DNA of 64,000 nt from an uncultured Lachnospiraceae bacterium (GTDB lineage: Bacteria; Bacillota; Clostridia; Lachnospirales; Lachnospiraceae). The notes below the pieces were generated by a model. That model was given only the letters and a program-made list of their open reading frames with translations. It did no database searches and was not told the DNA's origin. The stretch is from NCBI GenBank assembly GCA_947172705.1, contig CAMWCA010000001.1, positions 1 through 64,000 on the forward strand. The letters are read 5' to 3'. Positions 27,695 through 36,140 of the stretch are shown piece after piece (position 1 is the first letter of the stretch; each line of letters opens with the position of its first letter). Made by a program: the position numbers and the translations under genes.

Positions 27695-27984
27695 TAGACA
27701 AAGAAAAGTTTCATATTCTCAATTACATTAAGAAAGAAGAATACAGCGCCAGCATGGAGGGGATGCGGTACATGCTGAAAAAAAAGGATACGGAGGAAGG
27801 CGCAAAGCTGGAAGTCATCATTTGGCCGGAGCCTTACTGCTATGCCAGGACGGAGGAGGAAAAGAAGCAGCGGCGGGAATTTGCCCTGACAGAGGAAGGC
27901 GTGGGGGAAGCGGCGGACTGGCTGAACCAGCAGTATACCCAGCAGAAGCCCTTGTGGGAATTGTCTAAAAAGATGCGGCTTTAA
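27691..27984 (+). CDS. Conserved small protein after the fab regulator
   Basis: A 97-residue soluble protein, 'MIDKEKFHILNYIKKEEYSA', rich in Lys and Glu, with a central 'KLEVIIWPEPYCYARTEEEK'. No known motif is visible. Its ATG overlaps the stop of the MarR gene, so it is translated from the fab mRNA and may affect that regulator or its targets; this is inference from position only. Confidence 0.65.
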   Translation: MIDKEKFHILNYIKKEEYSASMEGMRYMLKKKDTEEGAKLEVIIWPEPYCYARTEEEKKQRREFALTEEGVGEAADWLNQQYTQQKPLWELSKKMRL

Positions 27985-28001
27985 ATTCTTTCATTTTTTT
28001 A

Positions 28002-28030
28002 TTGAAATCAGTTCTTATTATGAATATAAT
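28002..28030 (+). promoter_or_regulatory. Promoter of the DUF2007-like gene
   Basis: TTGAAA and a perfect TATAAT are 17 bases apart in the 92-base gap after the fab operon. Confidence 0.7.
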
Positions 28031-28076
28031 ATATATAGTTGACATAACGTGAGAATTGTACGGGGAGAGAAGGGTA

Positions 28077-28364
28077 ATGACACCATTGATTTTTGACGAT
28101 CAGAATATTAACAGGGAAGTGGCTTTTTGCAGAGTATACAGTATGGCAAGTAAAGAGAAACTGGAAAAGCTTTTCTTAAAAAATCGTATTTCTTATTTTA
28201 TAGAGTGGCAGGAGCGTTCCTTTTTAACAAGGCTTTTTGGTGGGGAGAAGAACAAAGAAAAGACTGTGTTTACCATTCGGATTAACGAAGCGGATGTAGA
28301 GCGCGCCACGGAGCTGGTGCAGGGAATTGATTCTATCAAGCTCAGAAAAAAGGAAGATGCATAG
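28077..28364 (+). CDS. Small protein, possibly DUF2007-like
   Basis: A 95-residue protein. 'VAFCRVYSMASKEKLEKLFL' followed by a short hairpin and 'TIRINEADVERATELVQGI' gives a beta-alpha-beta pattern like the DUF2007 / putative signal-transducing fold. ATG 28077 lies behind GAGAGAAGGG; the track start is an upstream TTG. It is monocistronic, between its own promoter and a terminator. The family assignment is weak. Confidence 0.6.
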   Translation: MTPLIFDDQNINREVAFCRVYSMASKEKLEKLFLKNRISYFIEWQERSFLTRLFGGEKNKEKTVFTIRINEADVERATELVQGIDSIKLRKKEDA

Positions 28365-28374
28365 AGAAAAGAAA

Positions 28375-28403
28375 AACCCCGGGTACTGATGCAGCCCGGG
28401 GTT
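28375..28403 (+). terminator. Terminator between the DUF2007-like gene and rlmD
   Basis: AACCCCGGG pairs with CCCGGGGTT across an 11-base loop, followed by TATTTGCTTTT. The U tract is broken but the stem is GC-rich. Confidence 0.6.
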
Positions 28404-28436
28404 ATTTGCTTTTCTTATAAACAGGAGGAAATGAAA

Positions 28437-29660
28437 ATGGACAGGAGATCCAACCAAAATACAAGATCTGCAGGCGGGCATAGCACAAGCCGGAAACCAA
28501 AGAAAGAAAACAACCTTTGTCCCGTATATAAAAAATGTGGAGGCTGTCAGCTATTACATATGGATTACGCTGCGCAGCTGCACTATAAAAAGGAGCAGCT
28601 ACGGACGTTGCTTAAGCCCTATGGAAAATTAGAAGGAATGCTGGGGATGGAGGCGCCGGAGCATTACCGGCATAAAGTACATGCGGCTTTCGGAAGGGAT
28701 AAAAGAGGGAATGTGATATCCGGAGTGTACAAAGAAGGAACCCATACCCTGGTTTCTGTGGAGAAATGTCTGTTGGAAAATGAAAAGGCGGACGCCATTA
28801 TACAGACCATAAGAGGGATGCTGAAATCTTTTAAAATCAAGACCTATGATGAGGATACGGATTATGGTCTGCTGCGCCATGTGCTTGTGCGGGTGGGATA
28901 TAGGACAGGGCAGATCATGGTAGTGCTTGTGCTTCGGTCGCCCATTCTCCCCTCCAAAAATAATTTTGTAAAGGCATTGCGCAAGGAGCATCCTGAAATT
29001 ACCACGGTTGTTGTAAACGTAAACGATAAAAGCACAAGCATGGTGCTGGGGGAAAAGGAGCAGGTGATCTATGGTCCCGGGTACATTGAAGACGAATTGC
29101 TGGGGATGAAATTTAAGATTTCCCCCAGATCCTTTTATCAGGTAAACCCTGCGCAGACAGAGCTTCTTTATCAAAAAGTAATTGAATATGCAGAGCTTTC
29201 CGGTAAGGAAAGGGTTTTGGATGCTTACTGTGGAACAGGAACCATCGGCATGATCGCGGCGCCAAAGGCAGGGAATGTGATCGGAGTGGAGCTGAATCAG
29301 GATGCGGTAAGGGACGCCGTGGCAGGCGCCAGGAAAAATCAGGTGGAGAATATCTGGTTTTACCAGGGCGATGCCGGAGACTTTATGGTCAAAATGGCGG
29401 ACGCCGGGGAAAAGGTGGATGTGGTGCTGATGGACCCGCCGCGGACGGGAAGCAGCGAAAAGTTTTTGGCGGCACTGGTGAAGTTGAAGCCTAAGAGAGT
29501 GGTGTATGTGTCCTGTAATCCGGAAACGCTGGCGAGGGATTTGAAGTATCTGTGCGGGAAAGGGTATCGGATGAAGAAAGGTGTGGGGGTGGATATGTTT
29601 CCTTTTACGAAACATGTCGAGACGGTATGCCTATTGAGTAATATTCAAAATAAGAAGTAA
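28437..29660 (+). CDS. rlmD: 23S rRNA (uracil-5-)-methyltransferase, RlmD/RumA type
   Basis: A SAM-dependent enzyme that forms m5U in 23S rRNA. Iron-sulfur ligands appear in 'CPVYKKCGGCQLLHMDY' and a later 'VEKCLLENEKADAI'; the methyltransferase core shows 'VLDAYCGTGTIGMIA', 'VLMDPPRTG' and the catalytic 'VYVSCNPETLARDLKYL'. ATG 28437 has ideal spacing to AGGAGG. The C-terminus 'FPFTKHVETVCLLSN' is intact. The related rum gene is a known integration site for conjugative elements in Gram-positives, and accessory DNA starts 23 bases after this stop. Confidence 0.94.
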   Translation: MDRRSNQNTRSAGGHSTSRKPKKENNLCPVYKKCGGCQLLHMDYAAQLHYKKEQLRTLLKPYGKLEGMLGMEAPEHYRHKVHAAFGRDKRGNVISGVYKEGTHTLVSVEKCLLENEKADAIIQTIRGMLKSFKIKTYDEDTDYGLLRHVLVRVGYRTGQIMVVLVLRSPILPSKNNFVKALRKEHPEITTVVVNVNDKSTSMVLGEKEQVIYGPGYIEDELLGMKFKISPRSFYQVNPAQTELLYQKVIEYAELSGKERVLDAYCGTGTIGMIAAPKAGNVIGVELNQDAVRDAVAGARKNQVENIWFYQGDAGDFMVKMADAGEKVDVVLMDPPRTGSSEKFLAALVKLKPKRVVYVSCNPETLARDLKYLCGKGYRMKKGVGVDMFPFTKHVETVCLLSNIQNKK

Positions 29661-29682
29661 TAAAAATAAAAAGCATAAGGAG

Positions 29683-31356
29683 ATGAACCTATCGCAGGGA
29701 TACCCGATGGGTGCCATCATGCGATTGGAGTACGGCAATGAAGAGATCAAGTTTAAATATCGTCCAATAGAGGGCGTAAAAAATGTCACTGAAAAGCCGG
29801 CTTACCTTGTGCTGGATGGTCAACAGCGCCTTACATCTATGTATCGCACGACGTATTCAAAGGATCCGGTTGAGACAAAGACGGACAAGGGTAAAGGCAT
29901 TAAACGATTTTATTATCTGGATATCAAGAAATGCATGGATGACAATGAAGATCGTTATGATGCTATATTGCCGGTGCCGGAGGATAGGCGGATTAAAACA
30001 AATTTTGGGCGTGAGATTGAACTGGATTTGTCTACAAAGGAATTTGAGTATAAACATGAGATGTTTCCCATCAATATAATTTTCGATAGTAGCGCACGTG
30101 AAGATTGGGCGGACGGTTATAAAGAGTATCATAAATATGACAAGGTATTCATGGAACGATACAAGTCATTTCGGACGAATATAATCGAGACAATAACAAA
30201 CTACAAATTACCGGTGATTACGTTGGGAAGAGAGACCCCGAGAGAAGCAGTCTGCAAGGTATTTGAGAACGTCAATACCGGAGGTGTTGCACTAACTGTA
30301 TTCGAACTTGTTACGGCGACATTTGCAACATATGAATTCGATCTCAGGGCGGATTGGGAAATTTGTAAAGGAATCATCAGAGGGATTCACGAATCGCTGA
30401 ATACGGATGTTATGCACGGAGTGGATAAAACGGCATTCCTCACGACGATAACGCTCTATACAACTTATTTTTCCGATACTATGACAACCTGTAAAAAGAA
30501 GGATGTTCTGGCTCTGAATTTTGAGTCATATAAAGCAAATAAGCCGGCGGTGCTTGAAGGATACAAGATGGTCAGAAAATTTCTGTTCAGCCAGTATGTA
30601 TTTCGCATGAGAGATCTGCCGTATACAACACAGCTGATTCCATTAGTAGCAATCTGCGCTGTCATTGGCAAAAGTACGTTTAATCTGCCACAGACACAGA
30701 AGATTCTTGCACGGTGGTTCTGGTGTGGAATCATGGGCGAAATGTATGGTGGAGCGAATGAAACGAGGTATGCAAATGATATTGAAGATGTTGTTGCTGA
30801 GATACAGGGCAGGGAAAGTCTAAACAGAACGGTCAACGGAGCGTACTTTTCCGCATCAAGACTGATTTCACTTCAGACAAGAAACAGTGCTGCTTATAAA
30901 GGTATTATGGCTTTGGCTTACAGGGAGAGTTGCTGTGACTTTATGAAGGGCACAACGATGGATATTGTTAAGAGCATGGATGAATCTCCGGATATTCATC
31001 ATATCTTTCCGGAGGCTTACTGCATCAAACAGGGTTATCTGAAGAGTAAGTGGAATTCTATTGTCAATAAGACGCCGCTCCTGCCGGAATCCAATCGGCA
31101 GATCGGAGGTGAGGCTCCAAGTAAGTATAGCCAGAAAATTATGAAGGCAGCTCAAATTGATGAAGCTCAGCTGAGAATGAGAGTGGAATCACATCTTGTA
31201 AATTACGATGCATTTATCCAAGATGATTTTGATACCTACTTTATCGATCGGGCAAAGGCAATTATGAAGGTGATTGAATATGCGATGGAGAAGACGATTT
31301 CAGACAAAGGTGCGGAACAGACAATCAATAATTATGGAGTGAGTCTGGAAGACTGA
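29683..31356 (+). pseudogene. DUF262/DUF1524 (GmrSD-like) protein, N-terminally truncated
   Basis: 'AYLVLDGQQRLTSMYRTTYS' is the DUF262 nucleotide-binding signature, and the C-terminal 'DIHHIFPEAYCIKQGYLKSK' with 'IVNKTPLLPESNRQIGG' is the His-Me-type DUF1524 nuclease region, as in modification-dependent GmrSD enzymes. Families of this type begin with an 'F.W....I..L..S...GYPIG' block; here the chain opens at 'MNLSQGYPMGAIMRLEYGN', so roughly 30-50 residues are missing. AAGGAG abuts the ATG with no spacing. The remaining 557 codons are uninterrupted, so loss of activity is likely but not certain. Confidence 0.7.
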
Positions 31357-31370
31357 TGAAAGGTTGTGTG

Positions 31371-32303
31371 TCACTTTTTGTACCGTGTAATTTTAACCCA
31401 ATTTTTAGGGAAGCCCATTTCTTTCAATAACTGCTCTTCTGTGAGATGAGGACATTTTCTGAGGACATTTTTTATTAATAGAGTCATACTTTTGCAGAAT
31501 ATACTGAATTCGCCATCAGAAATCAGATAGTGAAGGGCAATTACAACAGCGAACAGATCTTTTTTGCCATTCTGGTACAAACCTTTTTGGCAGGGAATTT
31601 CAAGTTTGCTATGTAACAGGGTATCTGGAATCATGTCTGTGGTTCGGAAGTCAAATAAGCGTTCTCCATGGGCACAAACATTCCGGCATTTGGCAATTAC
31701 AGTGATAAACTGGTGTAGTTGCTTTTCTGTATATTGTGGGTATGCCTTGCTGACTTTTACCTGAACATCGTTTGGCATATACTGATAAAATGCAGAGGTT
31801 TGTCCCATTGTCATTGCATTGGTTGCTACCCATAACGGAACATTATGATATTTTTTTGCGTGGTGGGTAATGTAACGATAGTGACTTGGCATTGCAATTG
31901 TTTTACTTAAGGAATCGATCAATCTTTTTACTTGTTTTGAATGGTGGATATAATCAAAATTTTTTGGATCTAAATATGCGTTCTGTGATTCTCCGTATTT
32001 TTCTGTGTAGTAATATGAAATCATAGATTTTAAGTGGCGTTCCGTCTGTAAAATGTATTTTAGGAAGATACTGCGGAGCTGTTCGTCAAAATGATAAAAT
32101 GTAACGATTTCATCAAATGTAACGCCATATTTATATTTCTTTGATGCTGGATGTAAAAATAATCCTTTATACCCACCAATCAAAGAATAGTAGCTGATTT
32201 CTTCCAATATTTTTCGTGCAAAGTCGACATCAGGGATGGTCAAGCCTTTATCGACGTGCAGTTTATTTAGTTGTTGTTCGTAAGTCATAAATTTCTGAGC
32301 CAT
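31371..32303 (-). CDS. AbiF/AbiD-type abortive infection protein (Abi_2, HEPN)
   Basis: A 310-residue Abi_2-family protein. The N-terminal 'MTYEQQLNKLHVDKGLTI' with 'ISYYSLIGGYKGLF' and the central 'FDEQLRSIFLKYILQTERHLKSMI' are family blocks. 'IAKCRNVCAHGERLFDF' contains R-X4-H, the HEPN ribonuclease motif. Such proteins block phage growth by damaging RNA and often sit behind a small structured RNA, which is also seen here. It is convergent with the truncated DUF262 gene, stop to stop within 15 bases. Confidence 0.88.
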   Translation of the reverse strand: MAQKFMTYEQQLNKLHVDKGLTIPDVDFARKILEEISYYSLIGGYKGLFLHPASKKYKYGVTFDEIVTFYHFDEQLRSIFLKYILQTERHLKSMISYYYTEKYGESQNAYLDPKNFDYIHHSKQVKRLIDSLSKTIAMPSHYRYITHHAKKYHNVPLWVATNAMTMGQTSAFYQYMPNDVQVKVSKAYPQYTEKQLHQFITVIAKCRNVCAHGERLFDFRTTDMIPDTLLHSKLEIPCQKGLYQNGKKDLFAVVIALHYLISDGEFSIFCKSMTLLIKNVLRKCPHLTEEQLLKEMGFPKNWVKITRYKK

Positions 32304-32332
32304 CAGATAACCTCGTTTTCATTTGTATGGAT

Positions 32333-32360
32333 AAAAAAGGAGCCCACGCATGAGCTCCTT
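32333..32360 (-). terminator. Terminator ending the abiF-type RNA
   Basis: A 7-bp stem, AAGGAGC/GCTCCTT, with T6 on the minus strand lies 30 bases before the AbiF start codon. The toxin gene would be expressed by readthrough. Confidence 0.8.
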
Positions 32361-32398
32361 CGGCTGTGGGCCCCTCGAGCATCCACAGCACAACCACT
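32333..32398 (-). ncRNA. Small structured RNA upstream of the AbiF-type gene (abiF RNA candidate)
   Basis: Read on the minus strand, a promoter is followed by about 66 bases that fold into two hairpins. GCTGTGG pairs with CCACAGC around a loop that itself contains a GCTC/GGGC pair, and AAGGAGC pairs with GCTCCTT followed by six Ts. CCCAC just after the first loop can also pair with GTGGG in the second loop, a possible pseudoknot. The arrangement promoter - small RNA - terminator - toxin gene resembles type III toxin-antitoxin loci and the abiF RNA motif reported from comparative genomics. Confidence 0.7.
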
Positions 32399-32404
32399 AA
32401 CGAT

Positions 32405-32433
32405 AATATACCTTAAGCTATCAAAGATGTCAA
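32405..32433 (-). promoter_or_regulatory. Promoter of the abiF-type RNA and toxin
   Basis: On the minus strand a perfect TTGACA and TATATT are 17 bases apart; transcription would begin near 32398, at the base of the first hairpin. The remaining gap to 32613 is AT-rich, with a -10-like TATGATAAAAT near 32525 but no convincing -35. Confidence 0.75.
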
Positions 32434-32613
32434 ATGGTTTTGAAAGTGGTAATAGTATTTTATGGAGAGGTTTTTAATTTATTCTGATTTAATTCTAATT
32501 TTCCCCTTTTGGTATCAAGAAACTATGATAAAATTATAGTTAACAGCAAAGCGCAGATCACAACTTAAGCTCAAAATCAGAATAGCAATTTATAGTTTGA
32601 AAGGACAATATAC

Positions 32614-34761
32614 ATGTCAAAAGATTTATATCACAATATCCCCAAAAACCGCATTATCAGCATAGCCGTCCTTGCCTTGCTGCTTATGGCATGCGGCGCA
32701 TCCTCAGAAAGTACGGAGAAGCATGCCAGCTGTGAGGTACAGGAACTCAGCGGATATCTGTATGAATATACGCCTGTAAGCCCTTATGCCAGCGCGGAAA
32801 TTACGATAAAAGATTATCAGGGGGAAAGGCTGGAAACCCAGTGGGACGAGCCGTCGGCTTTTCAGTTTGGAGGAGAGGCGGATGTGACATGGCGGTTTTA
32901 CAATTCTCTGGGAGAAATGGAGACAGCGCTAAGTGAGGCGGCAATGCAGGAAACGGATGCAAAATTGCTTCATTTTCTGTACTATACTTTTCCCATGGCG
33001 GAGAATGACCACGCCCTGGATCTATACTACATTCTGAAAGAAAAATTTGATACGGAAGAACATCCTCTCACCGTATGGAGCGCAGACAACGGGAAGATGT
33101 TTTACTATATACAGGAAACGCTGAAAGAGATAGAGGGCTATGAGCTTCCCTGTCTGGACAGCCGGGAGTCGAGGATCAATCTTTATGTGAAGGATCGGAC
33201 GGCATATGGACTTACCCTGTTGAACACGCCAACGGAGGACGACGACGAAACTCCGGGATATGTATTTGAAGATGTTTTCCAGCGCTATGGCGCCCAGGGG
33301 AGCGGCTGGGGGCTGTCTGAGGAAAACCTGTACTGGATCGACCATGATGAGCGGCTGACTGAGCTGGAGAACCCGAAGCGCAGCTTTCGTGAGGTGCGGG
33401 GAATTGACGAGAATTGGGAATCTGCCGGAGACGAAGGGATCATGCGGAATTTTGGGCTGCTTGTGGAAGCTGATTATGAGCTGCCTCTTACGGAGAACGG
33501 CAGAATGCTTTCCCTGCATTTCTCCCTCGTGGAGGAAGAGGATACGGAACTTCGTTATTACCTGTGGAACGGCTCTTGTATGGACGAACCCTATAACATG
33601 ACGGTGACGGATATGGAAACCGGCGAAGTGCTGCAGGAGAGCAGGGTATCCCTGTGTATCGAGCTGGCGGATACGGTCACTTATCCGGATTTAAACGGCG
33701 ACGGTTACGCGGATATGCGGATCGGCGCGCCGGTTCATTCGAGCGGCGCAAAAGCGGAAGAAGAATATTATACGCCGCCTGCTTATATGCTCTGGGACCC
33801 ACAGACGGAGGAGTTTGTGCGTAAGACGGAAAAAGAGGTGGAAAACAGCAGACGGGCGGTGGCAAACGACTTAACGGAGGAAGAACAGGAGGAAAAGAGC
33901 AAGCTGGAGAGGAGAGATCCTTTTGCTCCGGTTCAGGAACTGCCGGAGTGGGCAAAGCCGGAGGACTATATGAAACTCACGGGCGACGGGATGATGGAAT
34001 ATGAGGTGCAGAAAGGAGACAGCCTCTGGCGTATCAGCCAACGCTTCTATGGAACCGGATACAAATGGACGACCATCACGTGGACTGAGGATGCGCCGAA
34101 AGATCCGAATTATCTGTTGGCAGGCGAGATGGTATTTATGCCGGAGACTTTTTATATATGCAAAGACCCCTATTCCAGGGGTGGTCTGCGCTCCCAGGGG
34201 AGTTTTCAGATCGAACAGCCGGATGGGTTTGCCCATTATTTTCTGAATAGCGATGTGGCTTTTATGTCCTGGGAGGAAGAAAACCAGATTCACAGCCTGC
34301 CGGTAACGAATCCCGTGGAGAAAAACCCCTTTCATAAACCGGAGGATTGGGAAGCTTTTCAGGCGGAGGCAATACGGTGCAGTGAAGAACTTTGTCCGGG
34401 AAGAGTTTCCAACCTCACTTTTGAAAAGAGTCATATGGAGGACGGCTGCGACCTGTACGGATATTCCTTTGAGTATGATACGGGGGAGAAAATCCTGGAA
34501 TATGTGGATTTCTTTAAGCTTGACAATGCCAATATGGCGGAAGTGATCGGCGTGCGTGAGCAGGAGCCGAACAGTGTGCTGGTGAATACCGTCCGTTATA
34601 TGGCGGCAAGTTTCACCGATTACGGCGGTAAGCCGGGCATGGGTTGGGGAGATGATGTAGCGCCCAATGTGGGTGCGGATCAATGGACGTATCCATACCT
34701 TCACAATCTGTTTGAGGCGGCGAGGAAGCAATTTGAAGATTCAAGTGATATAAATTTCTAA
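32614..34761 (+). CDS. Lipoprotein with a C-terminal LysM-like domain
   Basis: Signal peptide II is clear: 'RIISIAVLALLLMACGASSE', with cleavage before Cys at about residue 27. Most of the 715 residues are unassigned. 'YPDLNGDGYADMRIGAPVHS' is a calcium-binding FG-GAP or dockerin-like loop. From about residue 463 'MEYEVQKGDSLWRISQRFYG' begins a LysM domain, implying attachment to peptidoglycan. The last 200 residues have no recognisable motif. The gene stands before the DUF3990 toxin pair; the substrate or partner is unknown. Confidence 0.8.
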   Translation: MSKDLYHNIPKNRIISIAVLALLLMACGASSESTEKHASCEVQELSGYLYEYTPVSPYASAEITIKDYQGERLETQWDEPSAFQFGGEADVTWRFYNSLGEMETALSEAAMQETDAKLLHFLYYTFPMAENDHALDLYYILKEKFDTEEHPLTVWSADNGKMFYYIQETLKEIEGYELPCLDSRESRINLYVKDRTAYGLTLLNTPTEDDDETPGYVFEDVFQRYGAQGSGWGLSEENLYWIDHDERLTELENPKRSFREVRGIDENWESAGDEGIMRNFGLLVEADYELPLTENGRMLSLHFSLVEEEDTELRYYLWNGSCMDEPYNMTVTDMETGEVLQESRVSLCIELADTVTYPDLNGDGYADMRIGAPVHSSGAKAEEEYYTPPAYMLWDPQTEEFVRKTEKEVENSRRAVANDLTEEEQEEKSKLERRDPFAPVQELPEWAKPEDYMKLTGDGMMEYEVQKGDSLWRISQRFYGTGYKWTTITWTEDAPKDPNYLLAGEMVFMPETFYICKDPYSRGGLRSQGSFQIEQPDGFAHYFLNSDVAFMSWEEENQIHSLPVTNPVEKNPFHKPEDWEAFQAEAIRCSEELCPGRVSNLTFEKSHMEDGCDLYGYSFEYDTGEKILEYVDFFKLDNANMAEVIGVREQEPNSVLVNTVRYMAASFTDYGGKPGMGWGDDVAPNVGADQWTYPYLHNLFEAARKQFEDSSDINF

Positions 34762-34766
34762 TTTTA

Positions 34767-34795
34767 TTGAAATGATATCACTACGGTGATACAAT
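34767..34795 (+). promoter_or_regulatory. Promoter with embedded palindrome for the DUF3990/HTH pair
   Basis: TTGAAA and TACAAT are 17 bases apart. The spacer and the first bases of the -10 carry the inverted repeat TATCAC-TACG-GTGATA (34776-34791). A dimeric repressor bound here would block polymerase directly, and the second gene of this operon encodes an HTH protein, so autoregulation is likely. Confidence 0.75.
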
Positions 34796-34823
34796 TGCAT
34801 TAAAATGGATGGAGGTCAGGAGA

Positions 34824-35516
34824 ATGGATAAACTGATTACCGTATATCATGGTTCTGAAAAAATTGTGGAACAGCCGGCTTTTGGCGAAGGAAAAAAGAA
34901 TAATGACTTTGGTCTTGGTTTCTATTGCACTGTAAATGAGGAACTTGCAAAGGAATGGGCAGTATCTTCCCAGCGTGATGGATTTTCTAATCGTTATACG
35001 CTGAATACTGAGTACCTGAACATTTTGAATTTAAACTGCCCTGATTATACAATCTTAAACTGGATTGCCGTTTTGGTGGAACACCGTCTGTTTTCCATCA
35101 AATCGCCTGTGGCAAGACGGGCAAAAAGGTACTTGATTGATAATTTCAGCATCAATGTGAATGCCTTTGATTTGATTATAGGCTATCGTGCGGACGATTC
35201 CTATTTTGATTATGCGGAATCATTCCTTAACAATGGTATTACGGTAGAGCAGCTTGCGCAGGCTATGCGGCTTGGAAAACTGGGGGAACAGATTGTTATC
35301 AAATCGAAGGCTGCCTTTTCCAATTTAAAGTACGAGGGATTCGATATTGCAGAGAAAGACAAGTATTACGTTCTGCGCAAAGCCAGAGATGATGAAGCGA
35401 ATCAGCATTACCTTCAAATACTTGAAGAAGAAAAGGATGGATTGTATATTCAGGATATTATGAGAGGAGACATGAAAAACGATGATCCACGCATACCAGG
35501 AAATATATCTGAGTAA
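34824..35516 (+). CDS. DUF3990 protein, probable ADP-ribosyltransferase-like toxin
   Basis: A 230-residue soluble protein. 'LITVYHGSEKIVEQPAFGEG' followed by 'NNDFGLGFYCTVNEELAKEW' is the DUF3990 signature, a family placed near the ADP-ribosyltransferase fold; the H-Y-type first strand and 'GLGFY' loop are consistent with NAD binding. ATG 34824 has GGAGG upstream. Its last 35 bases overlap the HTH gene, the usual tight coupling of toxin and antitoxin. The target is unknown. Confidence 0.8.
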   Translation: MDKLITVYHGSEKIVEQPAFGEGKKNNDFGLGFYCTVNEELAKEWAVSSQRDGFSNRYTLNTEYLNILNLNCPDYTILNWIAVLVEHRLFSIKSPVARRAKRYLIDNFSINVNAFDLIIGYRADDSYFDYAESFLNNGITVEQLAQAMRLGKLGEQIVIKSKAAFSNLKYEGFDIAEKDKYYVLRKARDDEANQHYLQILEEEKDGLYIQDIMRGDMKNDDPRIPGNISE

Positions 35517-36120
35517 GGCGCAGTCGGTGCTTGGAGATGCCTTTGATTATGCTGTTAACACCTGCAGAATTGACGGGAGCGATTTTGTGAAGCTGTTTAT
35601 TGCCAGTTCTGTAAGCAAACGAATGGAAAATGGCGAGCCCGCCTGCCTTACAGGGAAAAGCGGAATTGAGATTGTCAGGGGAATTGTTTTGGAAACAAAA
35701 GGACAGGAAATACAAACAGAACCTCGGGAGCATTTTGGGCGTTCAGGGGAATACTGGATTGGATGGGCTGTGGCTTATTATCAATGGTATTCAGGCAGAA
35801 AGTACGGCGACATTTTCAGGGTGGTTTCCTTTGAGGATTTGCAGAAAATGTATTTTACTCTCCATGAGGCGGATATAACTAAATTTGCTGACATTATGGA
35901 TGCACGAATGAAGGAATTTTTTTCTGAAACCAATTTAAAGCGTATCCGCACAGTTTATGGTCTTACCCAGTCAGAGCTTGCAAAACGTTCCGGAGTCAGC
36001 CTTCGTTCCATCCAGATGTATGAACAGCGCAACAAAAACATTAATAAGGCAAGCGCAGACACAATATATCGCCTTGCCAAAGCGCTTGGCTGCACAATGG
36101 AGGATCTGATTGAAAGGTGA
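35482..36120 (+). CDS. DUF3791-like / XRE helix-turn-helix antitoxin
   Basis: A 212-residue protein. The N-terminal part ('YAVNTCRIDGSDFVKLFIAS') resembles DUF3791, commonly beside DUF3990. The C-terminal 60 residues are an XRE-type HTH: 'YGLTQSELAKRSGVSLRSIQ' followed by 'INKASADTIYRLAKALGC'. The fusion of a toxin-partner domain with a DNA-binding domain fits an antitoxin that also represses its promoter. It overlaps the toxin gene by 35 bases. Confidence 0.8.
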   Translation: MIHAYQEIYLSKAQSVLGDAFDYAVNTCRIDGSDFVKLFIASSVSKRMENGEPACLTGKSGIEIVRGIVLETKGQEIQTEPREHFGRSGEYWIGWAVAYYQWYSGRKYGDIFRVVSFEDLQKMYFTLHEADITKFADIMDARMKEFFSETNLKRIRTVYGLTQSELAKRSGVSLRSIQMYEQRNKNINKASADTIYRLAKALGCTMEDLIER

Positions 36121-36140
36121 GGGTAACAGAGGTGGAAACT

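Noticed and set aside
32271-32477. Plus-strand ORF of 68 codons across the abiF RNA region
   Set aside because: It is antisense to the structured RNA, its promoter and the AbiF start, with no similarity to a known protein and no ribosome site.
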